DNA of 64,000 bases from Symbiodinium natans (GCA_905221605.1 CAJNDS010000791.1:434001-498000), one strand, 5' to 3'. Counted from the first letter of the stretch, positions 49,084 to 61,541 are shown. The notes: generated by a model from the letters alone, not told the origin. Numbers and translations are program-made.

Positions 49084-49368
49084 GTGAAGCATGCCCACAT
49101 GCTCAACAACGAGGAAATGAGTTCATCGGCGGAAAACATCGACACGCGAAGGTTTCAATCGGCATTGAGCTTGGCGTTGCCTACGTTGCTACAATCAAAG
49201 GGTTGCCGTGATGTATGGCAGGCGCTAGAATGTGTGACGCGTGTGGGCACATGCGCAGACATGCGTTCACAAGCATGGAAGACTGACACGATGCTCCAAA
49301 GCTTGAGGCGGAAGTGTGTAGTGTTGACCAGCAGGAATCTCGCATGTATGACCACACACACAGAGTAG
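49084..49368 (+). CDS. Open frame of 94 codons, strand uncertain
   Basis: Protein-like reading (for example DVWQALECVTRVGTCADM), preceded by a pyrimidine-rich TTGCTAG|G acceptor near 49056. Free of telomere-like words over 48.8-49.4 kb. It runs against the direction of the better-supported exons, so it may be a shadow of a minus-strand gene. Confidence 0.3.
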   Translation: MKHAHMLNNEEMSSSAENIDTRRFQSALSLALPTLLQSKGCRDVWQALECVTRVGTCADMRSQAWKTDTMLQSLRRKCVVLTSRNLACMTTHTE

Positions 49369-49399
49369 GCATACACAAATCGAAACAAGTACCGCCCGA

Positions 49400-51630
49400 G
49401 AAAGACCTCCCAAGCCCTTCACCCGGCGGATACGGTTTAGTTTGGGGACCCTCACTGTATTCGACAACCTCAAGACCGGACGGGCCTCCATGTGAGTCTC
49501 CAGGTCACCCAGAAGTGTGTTCTGCGCGCGCGGACGCGACAGAGGTCAGAGGTCCAGGATTTAGGTCGAAGCCTATACCCGAAACAGTCCAATGGTCCAA
49601 CGGCTGAGTATCAGGACTGGGGTGGCTGTCGGAGCACCTATTCATCATGATCTGCATGTCTACCTTGAACAGGGCCACCGGTAGGACTCAGAACGCGTAA
49701 CCGCAAAAAAACTGAGAATGCACCCTCATCTGCCTCGCGCATCCACTTGTGATGATTTTTGTAAACTTTTGCAACCCCTTGCCGACTGCCAAACTCATAC
49801 AGCTAAAACATGTGCACCATGGGCCTGTTTGCGAATCTTGTCCCCCTGGATCTCCTGCACAGAGTGTTGGCGAGGAGCTTTGCAATGTGCGGGGCAACTG
49901 CAAGTTGTGTGGATGAGCTGAAAACTTAGAAGGAAGCTTTGGCTTGCGACTTGATAGGGTGGAGGTTTTAAGCCGCGGATCGTGCGCAATGGTGTGGCTC
50001 GCCCTTCGTCTCCCACACTTTCCGCCAGCCTTGTCTTTGTTCAGCACCGTGGTCACAGCGAAGGATGTCGCGCCGAAAAGGTCGTAACCTTCGCTACAGA
50101 AAGCTCATTTCCATATGGGGCCTTCTAGAGGTCGCCCGAAAAAACTTGCCCTCACACCTCCAACTGGGGGAAGCTTTCCGGACCTTGTGGCTGGTTGAGA
50201 GGAGAACCATCTCGTTCCAGTTGGCTATAGCCTGAACCCTAAAATGGAAATGGTTTGGGTGGCTTGACATGGGGCAGGATAGGATGAGAAAAAGGGCCAT
50301 CTACAACCAGACCTCGACAGCACCACACTAAACCTTGCAGGTATTCAGTCTTGGGCCGAGCGATTTATGGCTTTCTGCACGGCTTTGGGGCTTCGGAGCC
50401 CTGATTCATCACTTCCGCACCTGCCCTGGACATTGTTCTATTGGCCTACCAAAAAGCCCAGCACCTTTACACACTCCAAGCAAAAAAAAACAAATCCTGG
50501 GTGCAACTCAATCCTCAGGACATGTAGCTCCTGTTTAGGGCTTAAAGACTCAAGCAGCGGTCAGGCTTTAGGGATTTTGAAGGCGCAGGGGGTTACTAAC
50601 TCGCCCCAGCCCCCCCCCCCCCCCGCTTTTGCATCACTGGTAGCTTCCAGATGAGCAAGGAAGCGTCTCGTTGCTCAGGAAGATGATGGCCTTGGCAGCC
50701 CCATGCCTAAATTCATAATATACCGAAAGACCTTCAATTCCGCTTTGAAGTTGAAACGCCAGTCTCTCAGCCACAGGTGGCAGCACCTCTCACATTGGAC
50801 GTCCCAAGCCTCCTTCTTAAAACCCTACGCCGCAAAACCATCAGCCAACGAGGCACCAGGATCGTAGGGAGGAGGCTGTTCCTCAGTGAGGACTCGAACT
50901 CGAAGTTCATAAACCCCTAAAGGGTGTGCTTTGGGATGAGGATGAAGATTGGGGAATTATGTCAAGGGTGGCGGGTACACGGGAATTTGGGGTGTGAGGC
51001 GGGCAGGCCTTGCAATCTCATTGAAGATGGGTGGTCTTTTAGTATCGCTTGCGGCTTGAATCGCACATCAAACGAACGCAAGCCAAATCACGAAGCTTGC
51101 GTGCGAGAAGCGTCCCACGACAACGGCACAACCGTTCAAATTGACGGCCAAGGGTCTTGCCCTGGGCGATATCCGACGGTTGGAGAAGGAACTTCCCTGG
51201 GCACGCCGGAATTACCTGCATACAAGCTTGTAAGCCTCAGGCTTCAGGTTGTCTCGGAAGCTCTAGACTTGGTAGCTTTTCTACACTAGATGGTCCTCTT
51301 CTTGAGTCACTGGCTCCATGGCATGGGGTAGGATCGTTATGAATGTTCAGGGTGCTTGGAGCACCTTAGGTGTAGAGTATCTATGGGTTATGGGTTGCGC
51401 ATCGGGGGAAGTAAGGGAGGAAGCTTCGGAGCCATGAATGCAGCCCTGAAACCCCACAACCCGGAGACAAACATCCTAAACCGGTAAACCCGAAACCCAA
51501 CATCCCAGACCCCCACGTCCCACCCAAATCATGACCCAAGGCCCAACTTCAGAATCCTTACAAGGTTCGTACATACACCCAATGCCACAAGCCCATTCCG
51601 CCTAAACCCCAAGTGTTTCATCCCTTTCAA
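49400..51630. other. Stretch without a supported gene
   Basis: Islands at 49.5-50.2 kb and 50.9-51.3 kb are open on both strands; poly-C at about 50612. No exon could be supported. Confidence 0.5.
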
Positions 51631-51637
51631 AAGCAGC

Positions 51638-51672
51638 CTGCCGGATCGCCTGGCACAGGGCCAGAGCGCGTC
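51638..51672 (-). CDS. Candidate internal exon (RALALCQAIRQ)
   Basis: 35 nt from GCAG|G to GCAG|GC. The frame is open on both sides (QTAEAVLLAG before, AAFERDETLG after), so the exon may be longer. Confidence 0.52.
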
Positions 51673-52179
51673 CTGCCAGGAGTACGGCTTCAGCGGTTTG
51701 ACGCACAGGGTTGAGGTTTAGGGCCTTTTAGACACTTCATGACCATAGAGTTCAGGCCAGACCTTCCAATCTAATGCACTGGCCAAAATCTTGGCTCGCT
51801 GGTTCATGGTGCTGGGCTTGGCACCTGGCCTTCCCCAGCATAAGAAGCTTCGCCCAAATCCCTCCAACTTTTCCCGAAACCCTACCCTCTTGTTGAAACT
51901 CGAACCCCGGTCCTTCAGGCTCCCTCTCGTCCAAAGGCCAAAGGCTCATTGGATGCACTTCGGAGGCCTTCCGGAAGGGCCATGAGAAGGGAGGGTGCAC
52001 AGTTTGGGAGGGCTGTGAATCACCAGCAGAGAGCACAAATGGCGCGAGGGGACGCTGCGCACGAAGCAGGAGCTGCTGAACTCTCTTGGGCCAACGGAAT
52101 TGAGTGGAAAATGCGTCTGCCCGATTGCCCGCGATTGCGGCTGCGGGAACAAGGAGCAAGACAGGGGAGATCCTATAGC

Positions 52180-52227
52180 CTGGAGGTTGAAGACTGCCCC
52201 GTAGACCACGGCGAGCAATGCGCCATC
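52180..52227 (-). CDS. Candidate internal exon (DGALLAVVYGAVFNLQ)
   Basis: 48 nt from CCAG|G to CCAG|GC, phase 0, hydrophobic. Overlapping plus-strand frame 51949-52251 treated as shadow. Confidence 0.6.
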
Positions 52228-52542
52228 CTGGTGGGGCCAGCCGCGATGTAGGGTTTGAGGGGTTATGGGCGTAGAGGCGCAGGGCTATAAAGTGTAGGCA
52301 TGTAGGGGGGATTTAGGGATGTACGGATGCTAGGTTCGGAGTTTTTTCGGGTTCAGGAATTGGGGATGCTGAGTTAACATTTAGTTGGGAGATGTGTTCA
52401 GGGTTTGTGGAGTGGGTTGTGGGATGGGGTAAGTGTTGGGGCGGCTGAATAACTCAAGAGTCGCAAGGAACTGCGGAGGCTGAGCTTGTGGAGGGGATAC
52501 TCGCAGGATGTAGGCTTTATTCGTCTGCCGGGCCCTGGTGGG

Positions 52543-52572
52543 GGTGGGGGGGGGGGGGGGGGGGGGGGGCGG
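52543..52572. repeat. Poly-G tract
   Basis: Run of more than 20 G with one or two interruptions. Similar shorter G or C runs occur near 1229, 3029, 39257 and 50612. Confidence 0.95.
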
Positions 52573-53119
52573 GCGAGTCCCGACAACTATCAAAGGACAA
52601 AAGCTCCACAAGAAAAGCCACAAACCTCCGAACAGGAAAACTGCCCGCCTGACGAGAACAGAAAGATACGCACTCAAGAACAGCTCAACGTCGTTTGTTT
52701 AGTTTTTCTGGCGGGACGGTTGGGGCCGGTGCCAGGGAATGGGCAGGAACTCAGCAGAGAGCTTTGGCAGCGGATACCTCTAAACTGCAAACCTTCGTTG
52801 GTGCAGAGTGCATCATCCAGGCTGGCTTGAGGATTTATAGAGCCTTTGCAAGAGTAACATCAGTGGAAGCTACCGGAGCTCCGAGGACCAGGAGGATCTC
52901 TCACACCCTTACACAATGGGAACCAGACGGCTTCAAGCACTCCCTCAAGAACTCGTGCACGCACGGGAAAATCGTAAGGGGAAGTATGCTGGGCAGCACC
53001 CGTGCATGACATGCACACACACACAAACCCCGCAAGCTTTATAGGGTTTAGTGAGACTCCAGGATTCAAGAGCTTCAGCAAAGGTGTTAAGAATGTTGCA
53101 ACCATGTAAATCCCAAAGC

Positions 53120-53204
53120 CCCGATCTTGCCCTCAAGCTTGTCAGCCTCATCGGCCTTTCAAAACTTACAGTCCTGGTCATCATCCAGCTGGCTGACCCG
53201 GTGC
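53120..53204 (-). CDS. Two closely spaced exons (HRVSQLDDDQ; ADEADKLEGKIG)
   Basis: 53174-53204 runs from GAAG|G to CCAG|GA. 53120-53155 runs from AAAG|G to a GC donor. They are in phase if the 18 nt between them are removed; those 18 nt contain an in-frame TGA. Either this is an ultrashort intron or one of the two exons is misplaced. Confidence 0.5.
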
Positions 53205-53850
53205 CTTCCGTCATGGTAGAAAACCCTCACCGTGGAAAACCCTCGCCGTGGACACTCATAGAGATTCAGGCCTAGGTGCTTGAGGCTCCCATTTCAACCT
53301 GCCTGAAGCACCATATACCCCTGAACCAGCGGAGACCTACAAAACCGCAAAGACCTCAGTATATGGACGCATCACTTTGCACATTTGTCTAGGACCCTTT
53401 CAGGGTTCACTTATTTCTTAGTGGGATAACGTAGACATACCTCCAGTGCATTTCGCTATAAACTCCAACATACATAACGGCCTTAAAACGCCTATCATGC
53501 AACCTGTCGAAGGACCTCAAAGCCAGGGCAGGCGGTAAGGCAGAACAAAGAGAAAGGCCTGAGAAGAACCCTTACGCAAGCCTTACGACCTCTGCACGAA
53601 GGCAAAACTCCAGGAGCCCTCATCTGTCCCAGCCACTCCTCCAAATGCATGCCGGAAATAGTCCATGTGTCACTTCTTCTTACTTGGCGAGCGAGCATCT
53701 TTAGTTCTCATTGACTCGCATGAAACCATTCGAACTATTTCGCTTTATTGCCGTCCGTGTTCGTGTTTCCCTTTTCGTTCATGCTGGATGCTTGTGAATA
53801 TGACATCCAAGTGGAGGCTGTCATCGACTGACCGCATGGATCTGGGCTGC

Positions 53851-53929
53851 CGAGGTACATGGCGCGGATGGTGCGGCAGCGGTCCCCATAGACCTCGATC
53901 TCCCGGGCGGACCACTCAATGTCGTCCTC
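53851..53929 (-). CDS. Candidate internal exon (EDDIEWSAREIEVYGDRC)
   Basis: 79 nt starting after AGAG|G, ending at a GC donor after RTIRAMYL. The composition is clearly protein-like. An earlier GAG|GT inside could be an alternative donor. Confidence 0.62.
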
Positions 53930-54491
53930 CTCTGCTCACGGTTTTGGGTGTTTGTGGAGTTTGGGGTTTGTTGTTTGCTTGGTCACTGCTTTTGGGATTG
54001 AGGGCTCGAAGGTTCTCACCCTTCACTGATGGGATGTTGACCTTTTTCCCTGGCATTTAAAAAGCTCTCTGGGCTTCGCATGGGTTGAGGGCCTTGTGGG
54101 GCCGGCAAAGAGTGGGGGTGATTCGAGGGCTTATGGCCGACTAAGCTTGTAGATGTCAATCGCAGGGAGCGGGGTTGAGACTTATAGGACATATGGTTCA
54201 GGGCTCAGCGTTTAGAATAATCCTTGAGAACATTCTCGGGGTGGCTTGAATCCAGAACTACAGCTCTGAAGGTCTTATCCTCTTCATTGCTGTCAAGCAG
54301 AAAGACAATCTCGTGACTACAGCTGAAAACACTCAAACCTCAAACCTTGAAGTTTCAAACGGCCTTCGACCCAAAAGCCAAGCGCTGAAAGCACCTGAAC
54401 GCCCTTCAAAGATGCCCTGTATCCTAGTGACCCTACAGCAGAGGCCCTAGTGCCCTTCTCCCCTTCAATGAAACTCTCCTCTCCCCATGGC

Positions 54492-54539
54492 CTCAGCGTT
54501 CTCTTGCGAGCTCCTTTTGGACATTGCCTCCAGTACAGC
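54492..54539 (-). CDS. Candidate internal exon (AVLEAMSKRSSQENAE)
   Basis: 48 nt from CAAG|G to TGAG|GC, phase 0 at both ends. Product unknown. Confidence 0.66.
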
Positions 54540-55052
54540 CTTGGCTGGCCAGCATCACCCTCCCCGCTTGGAGTTGAGGGTTCTAGGCTAGTTTCAGGCA
54601 CGCGGCCCCGAAAACCTGCTGTGAAAAGCTTCCAGCGCCCCAACCGAAAACCCTCCAAGTCCGAGAAGCATTGGCCACGACCTTGAACTGAGAGAGCTGG
54701 TGGTTCGCCCACCTTCGATCCACGACAAGTCTAGACGCCAACACCCAAGCCACAAAAATCGCGCCCGCATCAAACCCCACACACGGAACCTGAAACCCGT
54801 ACTGATCCACACCCTGAAACTCAAACCCTGCGTCTAGGATACTGTTTGCTTTTTGGGCTTTTAGGGTTGTGGTTGGGGTGCTTTGGGGGTGCGTAGGGAT
54901 TCGAGGCTTTAGGGTCTAGGGGCTTTCCTGGGTTGGTCCTCAAACCTTCTGAACATATTCCTACGTGGTATCCTCTTGAACACACCAATAAGTGAAATCG
55001 CTGTACCAGGGCGGTACCCTAAAGGTTTCAGGGTTTCGAGGTGGCTCTCTGC

Positions 55053-55102
55053 CTCGTCAGCAGCTGGTCGCCCGAGAGGCCCTGTAGCTTCCAGGCTGTG
55101 TC
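55053..55102 (-). CDS. Candidate internal exon (DTAWKLQGLSGDQLLT)
   Basis: 50 nt from GCAG|G to CGAG|GC. Product unknown. Confidence 0.66.
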
Positions 55103-55119
55103 CTGCCAGCTGCATGTTG

Positions 55120-57100
55120 TTTCTTTTTCTATAGGGGGGTTTTTGAAGGGCTTTGACGTTTGAAGGGCTTAAAGGGTGCAGGGCTCAACGGGTTTAGGGC
55201 TTAAGGGTGCAGCGCCTTCAATTAATCCAAGCGATTCTAGGGCACAAAGGTGCAGTGCTCCGAGCCCTATGACCTCATCTCTGAGTTTTTTCACAGCGCA
55301 GCAACGGAAGTGCCTGGATTTGGATGTGACGTGCGGCAGAAAAGCGCAGCTTAGCCCACAAGGACAGGGCCCAAGGACTTGTTCGTGTTTCTTGGATCTA
55401 TCAAGGCTTGCTTCCTCTCCCTACGGTCACCATGGTTGAACTGAGAACCCTGCACGAACGCTTCCAGTAGAACCAGAAAGTACATCCACATCTGTACCGC
55501 GCTTGTCTGCCGCACTGCGCGTAGTTCTCCGCAACCTGGTGGTGACTGCCCCTTGCTTTGCAGCACCACCTTGACACAGCCTAGATAGTGCCCAAAACGA
55601 GAGAACACCAATGTTGTGCAAGTTGCGGCTCGCACGTATGTGAAATTGAGCTGCTCCTTGGCTTAGAGTCTTACTTGCTGTTAAGATGCACAAGACTCTG
55701 CATGATGCTTACAGGGCTCCAAGCAGGCCAGGAGACTACATGTCACTGGCGGACATCATCTTGATTCAGCAGCCGTTGGGGCAGGAAAGAGTTTCCATTT
55801 CAGTGTCACGTCATGAGTAGCCCTCAGGTGTAGTTAACACGGCAGTCGCCCAAAGCCTGATCCCCAAGCCCTCAAAACCAGAGTTCCCAGGTGCGCGGAT
55901 CTGCCCTCCTCATCTTGAAGCAGCATGGAGGCCCAGTCCCGGGTAAGGAAGGTGAGTCGGCTTCTCGTCTTGTGCAAGAAGCCTGGCGGGGGATCTCTGG
56001 GTGGAGGATTCATACTGCTTATTAAGGTTTCTTAGTGCCGAAAGGGTCGACAGGGCTTAGAATGCAAGAGGGGAGCCTGAATATGCACCTCCCAACCTCA
56101 ATGCCTGTGCGAGCTGCAAGCTTCAGGGCAGGCAGACCCTCTTCTTCCGGAAAGGTAAACGGTAAACTTGAACCCAAACTCCTAAGACCCTGAGCTTAGA
56201 GAACCTCGGCTTCACGAACCTTTCACCAGTCTCCCAAACAACCCCTGGGTTGCTTAGTGGGGTTTATCATAGAGTTCGAAGCTACGCGTAGCTGTAGCTG
56301 TTACGTATGGCCCCGTTTAGAACTGCCTGTAAGCCTCCCCAATTATCCTGTGCCCTGTGTGGAAAATGACGCCTTCAAGCACATAACTGGTTCTTGAACC
56401 CAGAACCTCCTGTGGCTCTTTATCTGAAAGATTACGCTGGGGGGTTTAGGGTAGGCCTCTCCCCCCCAATCCCTTCTGCCTGTCTTCATGATCTCAGAGA
56501 GGCTCATGTCCAGCACCTGGCACAATCAAGCCACATGTGCGACTCTCTGTCTGGCTGGAGCTTCCCTACAGTATGGTTTAGGTGCACCCTTTCACCTTAA
56601 CGGCCCGTCTCAATGTGTCGACTTCAGAGGTTCACACAGCAGGATGTGGCAGGGTTGCAGGGTTCACAAATGTAACTCCTTAGAAAAAGTTGCTCCGACA
56701 ACCGCCGATGGATGGGAGGCGAAATGCTGAGGATGTAGGTTACTGTACGCTACTGGTCGGGAACAGGTCTTTATCGTTCAGTCTGTTCAGTCTGTGGTCA
56801 AAGCAGGGTAACCTTAATGCCAAACCCTATGAGTGCATAGTATCCTCTACACATGAACTTGCCATGCGCCACCAGAGCCAGCTACAGACGGCAAATGTCC
56901 CCAAAACCCCCTTAATGTGAAACCCTGCATCCTAAATCTTAAAGATTCTTAAAGTGCAGTCACTGGGCGAGACGCCTGCGAGTTGGAACGGGCTGGCAAA
57001 ATTTCAAAATTTGACCCCAAGTCCCAACGTGCTAAGAGCCTAAACCGCCGACCGACCAAGAGCTCTCAAGCCCAGACAAGCCGTTGCTGTTATACCTGCC
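55120..57100. other. Stretch without a supported gene
   Basis: An island at 55351-55635 reads MWMYFLVLLEAFVQGSQF on minus (possible hydrophobic exon) without clean borders. The rest is spacer. Confidence 0.5.
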
Positions 57101-57121
57101 GCAAGAAGCTTCGAAGTTCTC

Positions 57122-57193
57122 CTACATGAAATCCTTCATGCTGAGGCGTCGCGCCTGAGACAGGAGGGCCTTGACCATCTCCGGACGAACTTC
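57122..57193 (-). CDS. Candidate 3' terminal exon (EVRPEMVKALLSQARRLS, stop TAG)
   Basis: 72 nt from TCAG|G; ends KDFM and TAG. AAG|GA within it could be a donor instead. Strongly coding-like. Confidence 0.62.
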   Translation of the reverse strand, partial: EVRPEMVKALLSQARRLSMKDFM

Positions 57194-57746
57194 CTGAGAC
57201 CGCAATTAGAGCACTATCAGGCTTCCCTCTTTGCCTATATAAAGGTTGGGGTCTAGTTCGGGCTACTGGAGATCAGGTGATGGGTTTGGATTCAGCCCAT
57301 ATCATGTTCGCCGAACCACCCTGAAACCCAAAACCAGCAGGCCCGCAGTGTGAGAAACACTTCGGGCATGGTGAAACCGGGGCCTTGGTTGCGGAACTTT
57401 GGTTACTGAATCAAGGGTTAGTTTGCGGAAGCAGGGCTTTTTCAGGAAAACCCTGGGCCCTAACATCTAACTTTAACCTCAAACCCTGAACATGATTGTC
57501 AAAAGTTCCAGCAAGCCGTCATGCGGAGATAACCTGGGCGCACGGATCGTTCTGGACAATCCTACTTGTCCAGTTTCTTAGGGGAACCAACTAAAGGTTG
57601 AATAATCTTCGAGTAGAGAGGGATTACAAGGCTACACGAAAAAGGCTGAAGTGTGACTCAGAAGTTGACAAGGATCCAGAAGACGCTGGTGAAGCGCCGC
57701 ACGTTCCTTCCTGCGGCGCAGTTTTGTGGGTGGCTTTCGGAGCAAT

Positions 57747-57880
57747 TGATGTGTGTGTGTGTGTGAGGGAGGGAGTGAGTGTGTGCGAGGGAGTCTAGAG
57801 TCTAGAGAGTGAGAGAGTGAGAGAGAGTATGACTGAGTGGGTGAGTGAGTGTGTGGGTACGAGTTTCTCTCTCTTTTCTT
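57747..57880. repeat. GT/GAGT-rich simple repeat
   Basis: GT run followed by GAGGGAGT, GTGAGAGA and GAGTGGGT variants and a CTCTCT run. Confidence 0.9.
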
Positions 57881-58691
57881 GTTTGGGGAGAGGGAGGGGA
57901 CGGGTGATCGGGTTGACGGGGTGTAAGGCTAAGAGGCCTCCTGTAAGGTTGCAGCTCTTCCTTGGTGACAAACCGTTCCGGGTGGCTTGGGCTTCTTGCT
58001 TCTTATGTGTTGCTTTTTGCGCTGGATTGGGCGGGTGGGGGAGAGGGTGTTGGGGGATGTAGATATGATAGGGAAAATCATGGCCTTCGAGTGTTGGGGC
58101 TGGGATCTGCGAGTGCAGCTTGGCTCGGCTCTTAGGGTCTGAGCTGGGGGTTCAGGTCTTGTGGAGGTAGGAGCAAACTACTCCTGCCGAGCGCCACGGA
58201 ACATCTATAGATATTTGCCTTGAGACTCGGAAGAGCTGCAATTTCCCAGCTAGCATCCACATGGACAGCTCAACCCGAAGCTTTTGTTCGCAGCTTCAAC
58301 TCACGATGGTGCCAGCTGAGATTGGGGGAATGAACTACCTTTCTCCACTTCCCCCATATCCGCCCCCGGTTGGAAAACCCGATGTTTGTTTTATAGGCAC
58401 TGCCCACTGGAGCTTCCTCTTGGCGTCCAGCTGCTTCGTGAGCCGGTTGCAGGAGTGGTCGCTCACCTGTGACAGACATCCCGGTGTGTATCTGCATACA
58501 TGAACCTGGACTACCCTGGGTGGATTATAAGAAACGCGCGCCAATCCTTACTAATCCGTAATCCGCCTAATCCACGTAGCCGGGTCCATGTGACCTAAGC
58601 CGTAATCCGCTGTCGGAATCCGTTTCTCGTCCGCTATCTGTTTCTCTCTCCGTGCAAGGTCTGATGGTCGCAATGGGTGTAGGCAGTCTAC

Positions 58692-58845
58692 CTCCTTGCT
58701 GGGAAAGCCCCGAAAATCGCTGCCAACGAGGGCGTAGCCGCTGAGCTTGCTTCTTTGTTGGGAAAGCCCCACACATACTCATGGGGGTCAGGGGTTCTCA
58801 GGGATTGTTGGGAAAGCTCCCCCAAAATCGCTACTGGTGAGGCCT
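58692..58845. repeat. Three degenerate direct repeats
   Basis: Copies near 58695, 58754 and 58807 share TTGYTGGGAAAGCYCC; the first and third also share AAAATCGCT and end in GAGG. Spacing 52-60 bp. No exon identified. Confidence 0.8.
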
Positions 58846-59594
58846 GGGGCCTCTGGCAGCCGACTAAGCTACTCAGTTTTCAGAAAACTTAGCCAGGGAG
58901 CTCGATGCAAAAAATGTCCCGTTCCCGAGCCAACTCCGCAAATCGCCAAACCCAACAGCTCCAACCCGAAAATGGAAAGCACTATGTCCCTGAACCCTCA
59001 GCCCGCCTAACCCTAACGCCTATAAACCCCAAACCCATCCTAGGTTGGCCCTTACTTACAATCCTAAACAGGAGTCCTCTTTAACCCCGGTAAGGCAAAC
59101 ATATATCATATAGTCCAAGAGCATCTAGATCCTGAACCCAACAGGCCCTAATCATCCCGAAGCCCAAAGCCCTACGGAATACCCTAAACCCTAAACCCTA
59201 AGTTCAAAACCTCCCAGGCCTGGATGTCAAGAACTAGGTCCTTGCGACATCTTAAGGATGCTTTGGCGAGTTCGGGCTTGGGGCCTTGTGCTGGGTCTTT
59301 GGGGACTTCGGGCTGTAGGTCGGCCAGGGGGCTCTGGGTGGGCTTTGCTGATGAGGCGGGGTCTTGAGAATACCCATGTTCCTGTAGATCATGATAGGCC
59401 TGATCTCTTTCAAGCATCTATTGCCAGCTCCTGCACCAAAAAAACCATTAAATCAAGTTCACTTCCCCTTACTTTACAGCACATCATGTTCTGTTCCGCA
59501 TTGCGCGAGGTTCCCCAGATTGCCAAGATGTTTACAGTTTACAGTTCGCGGCGTAGGTCTTGAAGACGTGAAATTCTGAACTGAAAGATCGCTG

Positions 59595-59679
59595 TCAGGA
59601 GTCCTCCTTCTTGTTCTGGAGGTCCATGGCCGTGCGGGTGTACATGGCCCTTTCCTGGAGGTAGGTGTGGTACGTGATC
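59595..59679 (-). CDS. 3' terminal exon (ITYHTYLQERAMYTRTAM, stop TGA)
   Basis: 85 nt from CTAAG|G; ends DLQNKKEDS and TGA. GC-rich third positions and good composition make this one of the clearer exons. Product unknown. RAMY also occurs in the exon at 53.9 kb. Confidence 0.7.
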
Positions 59680-60029
59680 CTTAGCGGCTTGCACGGCTGT
59701 GGACGTAAACCTGTTAGGCTCATGGCAGTGATCTGATCGACAGAGACACTACTGGTATAGGAGCCATGCAGGTACGTCTAGAACTTTGAAGATTAAAGAC
59801 AAACCCCTGCACTCCGCTGGTCTCTGTCTGGGTCAATCTGGGGGAGGGGGTGCTTGCAAGAGCCATGGAGCAGCTTGCTTTCACAGCGGTTCTCCACAGT
59901 GAAGATCATCCAGTGGCGAAATGGAGCGATCAGATCACCTCACAATCACAACTCCAAGAGATACTGCTTCCCCACATGGTTCCCCCAGTTTCCCCCCAAG
60001 CCAGGCCCTCCTCCCCAAGCTGCTTCGGC

Positions 60030-60093
60030 CTTGCTTGTAAGCTTTGCAATTTGCAGACAAAGGCGCCAATCAGGGTCTGCTCCAGGAGCATGC
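60030..60093 (-). CDS. Candidate internal exon, frame uncertain
   Basis: 64 nt from AAAG|G to CAAG|GC. Two frames are open: HAPGADPDWRLCLQIAKL and MLLEQTLIGAFVCKLQSL. Product unknown. Confidence 0.5.
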
Positions 60094-60504
60094 CTTTCTT
60101 CCTTCGCCGGCGCATCAGGATGCCATGAACCTGATGAGAGGCTTTGGGGCTGCTCCGAGCTGATTTGTAGGGCCTTTAGAGGGCTTAGGATTTTAGGGTT
60201 CGAGATTTCAGGGTTGTAGGGTTCTGCCTGCTTCTACTGCTTGCCCAAGCTCTGGGCCAATTCTCCGTTCTTCCATGCGACCTAAACCCGGCCTGCTTCC
60301 ACACGCCCCAAAGCCAGATGAGCGACGATTTCCTGCACAAAGTCTGGGATTCTGGGATTCTGGGTGACGGATGGTAGGGTGCTGATGCTAGGGAGTCCAA
60401 AATAGGGGAGGCGAAGAAATCCACACAGGGCCTCTTTATCAGAGGATCTGCTCACCCTAACTTTGAGCAACCGCTGGAGCAACCGCAGGAACTTCGGGCA
60501 GTCC

Positions 60505-60606
60505 CTGAGCGGCCAGCTGAGAGCTTCTTTGCGAAGTTGTCAGCGGCTTCATCTAAGGATTGCTTCTCCTCAGCTTCTTTCAACCAGGGAGAGCGGGACT
60601 CATTTA
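60505..60606 (-). CDS. Candidate exon (WLKEAEEKQSLDEAADNF)
   Basis: Charged helical reading that continues AKKLSAGRS. AG|G at 60568/60569 may be the true acceptor; the left border is at TCAG|GG. Product unknown. Confidence 0.5.
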
Positions 60607-60818
60607 GGAAGGCGAAAGAGGGATAAGGCAGCATGGGCCCACAAGTATCTCTGATCCGCGATTCTATAGGGGCAAAGCTGGGAAGACCTACGGTTTAAGG
60701 GCGTTTCAGGCGTATATCGGCTTTTCGAAGCCAAAAAGTCCAAACCTCAGAACCCCAACGCCTAAAGCCTTTAATGAAAACCTTCAACCCTTATGTTGAA
60801 AATCCGTCATCCCAACTA

Positions 60819-61122
60819 ATGTTGCACCCGGTTTAGTATCGGCCCCCGCTTTAAAGACAAACTGGCCGAATTATTCAGGACATGCTGACTGTTTGGGAGT
60901 CCCTCTTTAAAGACAAATCGTCCGGGCGCCGTAAGAAAATTCCACGTGGCGCGCCTTTAAAAAAGATAACCGGGCATCGCTGCCCCTTTTGAACCTATCT
61001 AAACTCCTCCCCATTAAAATCATATGAGCCCGCCCCCGGGCCGTGTAATCAGGATCCCATCCACCCCGCGACTGTTCAGGGGGGAGGGGGGGGGGCCCCC
61101 GACACTAAACCGGGTGCAACAT
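60819..61122. mobile_element. MITE with about 25-bp terminal inverted repeats and TA target duplication
   Basis: The left end reads ATGTTGCACCCGGTTTAGT and the right end is its reverse complement; the match continues for several more bases with one mismatch, then into G/C runs. The element is flanked by TA on both sides (60817-60818 and 61123-61124). The 304-bp interior has no long ORF and carries a short direct repeat (CTTTAAAGACAAA near 60850 and 60909). Structure and TA duplication fit a non-autonomous Tc1/mariner-type element. Family assignment is inference. Confidence 0.85.
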
Positions 61123-61541
61123 TAATTCCTACGCAACCCCTCCCACCCTAAACCCTAAACATCCAAACCCTCAACCCCTAAACACCCCAAGAGAACAAGA
61201 GGAAGGCACCGAAGCCAAGCCACTTTTTGCTCAACTTCGGGTTCTTCCTGCATACGCTAGGGCTTTGCTTCTGAGTTTGGCGTCTTGGGGTGGAGGATGT
61301 TTGTTCTGCCGAGATGTATACTAAGGTTTAGAAGTTTAAGGTGCTTAGGGCGGAATGACGGCAGCTTGTAAGAGGTGAGGACTCATAGAGGCCAGAACCT
61401 TCCGCCGCCGTATACTCAGAATCCCAAACCCCTCAGGCCCCTCAATCATTTCATTGAAGCCCTGAATCCTTGAGGATCCTGGACCCAAACCCATTCCCCC
61501 CCAACACCACACACACAACACAAGGCCTCATTCACCGAGGC

